From a virus: 24,283 bases of DNA. The notes beneath the pieces were generated by a model that was given only the letters and a program-made list of their open reading frames with translations, did no database searches and was not told where the DNA came from. The stretch is taken from positions 1 through 24,283 of IMG/VR virus record IMGVR_UViG_3300035010_000023; one strand, 5' to 3'. Of the stretch, positions 21,988 to 24,283 are shown one piece after another. How positions within the stretch are numbered: position 1 is the stretch's first letter; every line of letters begins with the position of its first letter. Position numbers and translations under genes: made by a program.

Positions 21988-22527
21988 TCAGCCCTTATAC
22001 GCCATGACATTCAGATGCCATGGCTCGCTATCTTTACCCTGAAGCACGCGCTCGACGCGTGAAAATCCGGCGTGCTTCAGCGCAGCGGATAGGGTTTCGA
22101 ATGAATAGCCCCAGCGATGGGCATCGTAGCGGGAGCCGCCACGGCTCTCGACCTTCCATCCATAGAAGCCGGCCATGGCGTGGAAATGCTGGTCGTTAGT
22201 GATCGTGCTTATCGCCATGCCGAGATATTGCTTGGCGTGAAATACCAGGTCCGGGCAGATGATGTGAGCATGCCCGCCGGCGCTTAAAACGCGCGCCCAC
22301 TCGCGGAAGGACCTCGTCGCATCGTCGGGCTCAAGATGCTCGATCATGTGGCGTGTATAGATCGACGCGACAGACCCGTCCTTGAACTCATGCAGGTCCC
22401 AGGCGTCGCCGACCAGATCGGTGGCGACTGTATTGCGGACATCCATATTCAGATAGTCCGGCAACCGAACATCAGCGCAGCCGAGATGCAGCCGGATAGG
22501 TTTCGTTTGCGAAAGGCTCTCGTTCAT
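21988..22527 (-). CDS. Class I SAM-dependent methyltransferase
   Basis: From the ATG at 22527 (minus strand) the product is 179 residues; the longer frame begins with TTG at 22551 and has no better binding site. The Rossmann-fold signature is IRLHLGCADVRLPDYLNMDV (11-30), with the motif I glycine loop LHLGC and D29 for SAM ribose binding. It is followed by VGDAWDL (motif II), the common TRHMIEHLEP (58-67) and LSAGGHAHIICPD (81-93, motif post-III). This fits the small COG4627-like methyltransferases often found in polysaccharide and glycan loci. It is the first gene of a two-gene minus-strand operon, opposed to all other genes in the window. The acceptor is not predictable; sugar or glycan methylation is suggested by its partner gene and by the adjacent tailspike. 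Confidence 0.82.
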   Translation of the reverse strand: MNESLSQTKPIRLHLGCADVRLPDYLNMDVRNTVATDLVGDAWDLHEFKDGSVASIYTRHMIEHLEPDDATRSFREWARVLSAGGHAHIICPDLVFHAKQYLGMAISTITNDQHFHAMAGFYGWKVESRGGSRYDAHRWGYSFETLSAALKHAGFSRVERVLQGKDSEPWHLNVMAYKG

Positions 22528-22645
22528 TGCGCCGCCCGTTGTTGAGATCAATTGCTGGCCTCGCGACCTCTATACCAAAGCGCTCGCCCGCGCCCATCCC
22601 CCCAGCCGCCTCCGGGCGGCTTTTCCATATCTGGAGCACGCTGCC
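22528..22645. promoter_or_regulatory. Divergent intergenic region between cassette and lysis genes
   Basis: These 118 bases separate the minus-strand cassette from the endolysin. On the minus strand TATAGA (22574 to 22569) could be a -10 element for the cassette, but no good -35 lies 17 bases upstream. On the plus strand it holds a hairpin-TTTT element and the GGAG (22633-22636) of the endolysin. A promoter for the cassette is expected here because no other upstream gene shares its strand. Confidence 0.35.
22604..22624 (+). terminator. GC hairpin and T tract ahead of endolysin gene
   Basis: AGCCGCC (22604-22610) pairs with GGCGGCT (22615-22621) around a TCCG loop and is followed by TTTTCC. 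It has intrinsic terminator form on the plus strand and stands 21 bases before the endolysin start. Confidence 0.5.
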
Positions 22646-23395
22646 ATGAGCGATCGTTTCGCGATCTGCCTGCCGATCACGCTTGCCTATGAGGGCGGCT
22701 ATGTCGACCATCCGAAGGATCCGGGCGGCACGACCAATCTCGGCATCACAATCAAGACGCTGTCGGGTTGGCTCGGCCGGCCGGCGACGAAAGGCGAGGT
22801 CAAGACGCTCACGATTGCCAAGGTCTCGCCGATCTACCGCGGGAACTACTGGGACGCCGCGGCCTGCGGCGGCTATCGGCCGGGCGCCGATCTTTGCGTC
22901 TTCGACGGCGCCGTCAATTCCGGCGTATCGCGCTCGATCGGCTGGGCGAAGCAAGTGAAGGCCGGCGCCGACGCGAAGGCCTTTGTCGCGCAGTTCTGCG
23001 ACCTCCGACTTGGCTTCCTGAAGCGCCTCGGCACCTGGTCGAGCTTCGGCAAGGGATGGTCGAACCGCGTCGCCTCGATCCGAGCCAAGGCTACGACGAT
23101 GGCGCTGGCGGCCATGGGCGTGACCGGCGCTGCCGCGGCGCAGCAGCTTCGGGCCGAGGCCGCTCGCGCCGAGGGGCAGGCCAAGGCCGACACCACGAAG
23201 GCGACGACAGCCGGCGCCGCGACCGTCGCCTCGCCGGCCGTAGCGCCGCAGGCGGGCATCGAGGGCGCGACCAGCTGGGGCGTCCTTGCCATTGTCGCCG
23301 TCGTCGTTCTCGGCGCCGTCGCCTTCCTGATCATCCGTTCCCGCAACCGCCGCGACGAAGCCGCGGCGTTCCGCCAGGAGGCTGCCCTTGTCTGA
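22646..23395 (+). CDS. GH108 endolysin with C-terminal membrane anchor
   Basis: The 249-residue protein is a glycoside hydrolase 108 (DUF847) muramidase that cuts peptidoglycan for lysis. Its start gives ICLPITLAYEGGYVDHPKDPGGTTNLGIT, where E16 in YEGGY is the catalytic glutamate. NYWDAA and DGAVNSG are further family segments. Residues about 136-150 (KGWSNRVASIRAKA) match the PG_binding_3 end. The catalytic part stops near 155. An Ala-rich linker leads to a single hydrophobic segment (about 210-230, WGVLAIVAVVVLGAVAFLII) and a basic tail RSRNRR. No N-terminal signal is present. By the positive-inside rule the basic tail stays in the cytoplasm and the enzyme would face the periplasm, an unusual anchor position. 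GGAG precedes the ATG by 9 bases. Confidence 0.9.
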   Translation: MSDRFAICLPITLAYEGGYVDHPKDPGGTTNLGITIKTLSGWLGRPATKGEVKTLTIAKVSPIYRGNYWDAAACGGYRPGADLCVFDGAVNSGVSRSIGWAKQVKAGADAKAFVAQFCDLRLGFLKRLGTWSSFGKGWSNRVASIRAKATTMALAAMGVTGAAAAQQLRAEAARAEGQAKADTTKATTAGAATVASPAVAPQAGIEGATSWGVLAIVAVVVLGAVAFLIIRSRNRRDEAAAFRQEAALV

Positions 23396-23933
23396 TATCC
23401 TCGAATCGCTGGCCGCGACGCTGGCCAAGCAGGGCGCGCCGGTGCTCGGCGGCATGATCGGGACGGCGATCGGCGGGCCGGCCGGCGCGGCGATCGGTGG
23501 GCTCGCCGGCAAGGCGCTGGAAAGCCTCGCCGATGCCTTCGGTGTGCCGGCGACGCCGGAGGCGGTGACCGTTGCCGTCCAGCAGCCCGGCGCCGCGGCG
23601 ACGGTCGACACGGTCGAGGATCGCGCGAAGTTGATGTTGCCGATCTGGCAGGCCGAGGTGCAGCGCGTCAGCGACGCTCAGGCGGCCGAGATCGAGAAAG
23701 GCTTCGGCTCTTGGCAGTTCTGGCGCGGCGCCTGGCAGGCGCTGATCATCGGCGGTTGGGCCATCATCCTTCTCGCCGGGATCTTCGGCGGCGGGCGCGT
23801 CGTGCCCCTGCTGCCGATGAATGACGTCGTGACCGCCTGGGGCTCGGTGACGCTGACCTGGCTCGCCGTCTTCAATGGCGGGCACACCCTGAAGGAGATC
23901 GCACCCTCGATCGGCTTCGGGGGGCGGCGCTGA
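23388..23933 (+). CDS. 3TM holin (GTA holin family)
   Basis: The product of 181 residues starts at TTG 23388. A consensus AGGAGG (23376-23381) six bases upstream decides this start; it lies inside the endolysin gene, whose stop overlaps by 8 bases. An N-terminal Gly/Ala-rich amphipathic segment (GAPVLGGMIGTAIGGPAGAAIGGLAGKA) is followed by a charged helix VEDRAKLMLPIWQAEVQRVSDAQAAEIEKG. Two hydrophobic helices come next, about 113-135 (WRGAWQALIIGGWAIILLAGIFGG) and about 140-165. The pattern matches the alphaproteobacterial 3TM holin family. It controls release of the endolysin by permeabilising the inner membrane. The use of TTG may lower expression and delay lysis, an inference. Confidence 0.82.
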   Translation: MSDILESLAATLAKQGAPVLGGMIGTAIGGPAGAAIGGLAGKALESLADAFGVPATPEAVTVAVQQPGAAATVDTVEDRAKLMLPIWQAEVQRVSDAQAAEIEKGFGSWQFWRGAWQALIIGGWAIILLAGIFGGGRVVPLLPMNDVVTAWGSVTLTWLAVFNGGHTLKEIAPSIGFGGRR

Positions 23934-24283
23934 TGACGATCACTTCGGAGCTCGTCGTCTTCATCATCACCGTCCTGGGCGCGCTGGGGGCGATTTGGGC
24001 GCGAATCGAGGCGATCGTCAGCCGCGCTCGGACCGAGGCCATGCTCGCGGCCAACGGGGCTTCCAACAAGGCGGACATCGTCGCGTCGGACCTCGCCGCG
24101 CATCGGCTGCATGTGGCCGAGACCTACGTCAGCAAGGCCGGCCTGCGCGACCAGGTCGGCCAAGTCATGGACCTGCTGCGCGACGTGCAGAACGATGTCG
24201 GCAGCGTCAATGAGCGCCTCGACCGCGTGATCGAGACGCGGTCCCATCCGCCGCAGCGCAGAGACTTCAAATCGACCTCATGA
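23933..24283 (+). CDS. Single-pass membrane coiled-coil protein of the lysis cluster
   Basis: The 116-residue product starts at the ATG that overlaps the holin stop (TGATG) and ends with TGA at the last bases of the window. Residues 7-22 form one hydrophobic helix (VVFIITVLGALGAIWA). Basic residues R24, R31 and R33 follow, then an amphipathic helical region (LRDQVGQVMDLLRDVQNDVGSVNERLDRVIE, about 71-101) that should form a coiled coil. The placement after holin suggests a lysis accessory role. Positive charges after the helix favour a cytoplasmic C-terminus, which does not fit an inner-membrane spanin, whose C-terminal part is periplasmic. An antiholin or membrane-organising protein is possible; I do not recognise the family. 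Confidence 0.65.
   Translation: MTITSELVVFIITVLGALGAIWARIEAIVSRARTEAMLAANGASNKADIVASDLAAHRLHVAETYVSKAGLRDQVGQVMDLLRDVQNDVGSVNERLDRVIETRSHPPQRRDFKSTS

Noticed and set aside
1-24283. tRNA genes, integrase, repressor or attachment sites
   Set aside because: No tRNA-like cloverleaf, recombinase motif or phage repressor was seen on either strand, so prophage status cannot be settled from this window.

Overview
The window is a compact late-gene module of a tailed phage, most likely a prophage in a GC-rich alphaproteobacterium (Hyphomicrobiales/Bosea-like by the style of the proteins). That host assignment is an inference from protein families and base composition; no host gene, integrase, repressor, replication gene or att site is visible. 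Nearly every base is coding. Genes overlap by 1-4 bases or are separated by short leaders, and all but two lie on the plus strand. The gene set (HNH endonuclease, P27-type TerS, TerL, HK97 portal, U35 protease, HK97-fold capsid, gp6/gp7/gp10-like connectors, tube, chaperones, tape measure) indicates an HK97-like siphovirus.

Layout. 1-792: unknown gene. 840-3697: DNA packaging (HNH, small and large terminase), with a candidate cos interval at 1299-1401. 3694-6908: portal, prohead protease and major capsid protein. 6977-9521: small putative decoration, connector and tail-completion proteins. 9582-12757: tail tube, two tail-assembly chaperone reading frames that appear to be joined by a programmed -1 frameshift, and a 714-residue tape measure. 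12764-16492: tail-tip proteins, including a DUF6950/NlpC-like protein without any histidine and a J-like hub. 16527-21091: fibre proteins and a 1010-residue tailspike with a pectate-lyase-type beta-helix, an E1_FCCH-like insert and a C-terminal S74 autoprocessing chaperone. 21060-22527, minus strand: a two-gene lower-GC cassette encoding a SAM-dependent methyltransferase and a DUF4214 + DUF1796 papain-like protein. 22646-24283: GH108 endolysin with a C-terminal membrane anchor, a 3TM holin that starts at TTG, and a single-pass coiled-coil protein.

How it fits together. TerS/TerL/HNH cut and package DNA through the portal into a protease-matured capsid. The connectors join the head to a tail whose length is set by the tape measure with help from the frameshifted chaperone. 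The hub and fibres form the adhesion tip. The lysis genes end the cycle. The minus-strand cassette beside the host-range gene reads as a moron, possibly for surface-glycan modification.

The most notable sequence-level signal is the frameshift element at 10357-10428. It has an A_AAA_AAA heptamer in the correct phase, a 5-nt spacer and an 11-bp perfect inverted repeat. The -1 frame opens into a second chaperone domain that ends one base before the tape-measure start. A second recurring signal is a set of short GC hairpins followed by T tracts, often TTTTCAT, placed directly ahead of the capsid, tail tube, fibre, HNH and endolysin genes.
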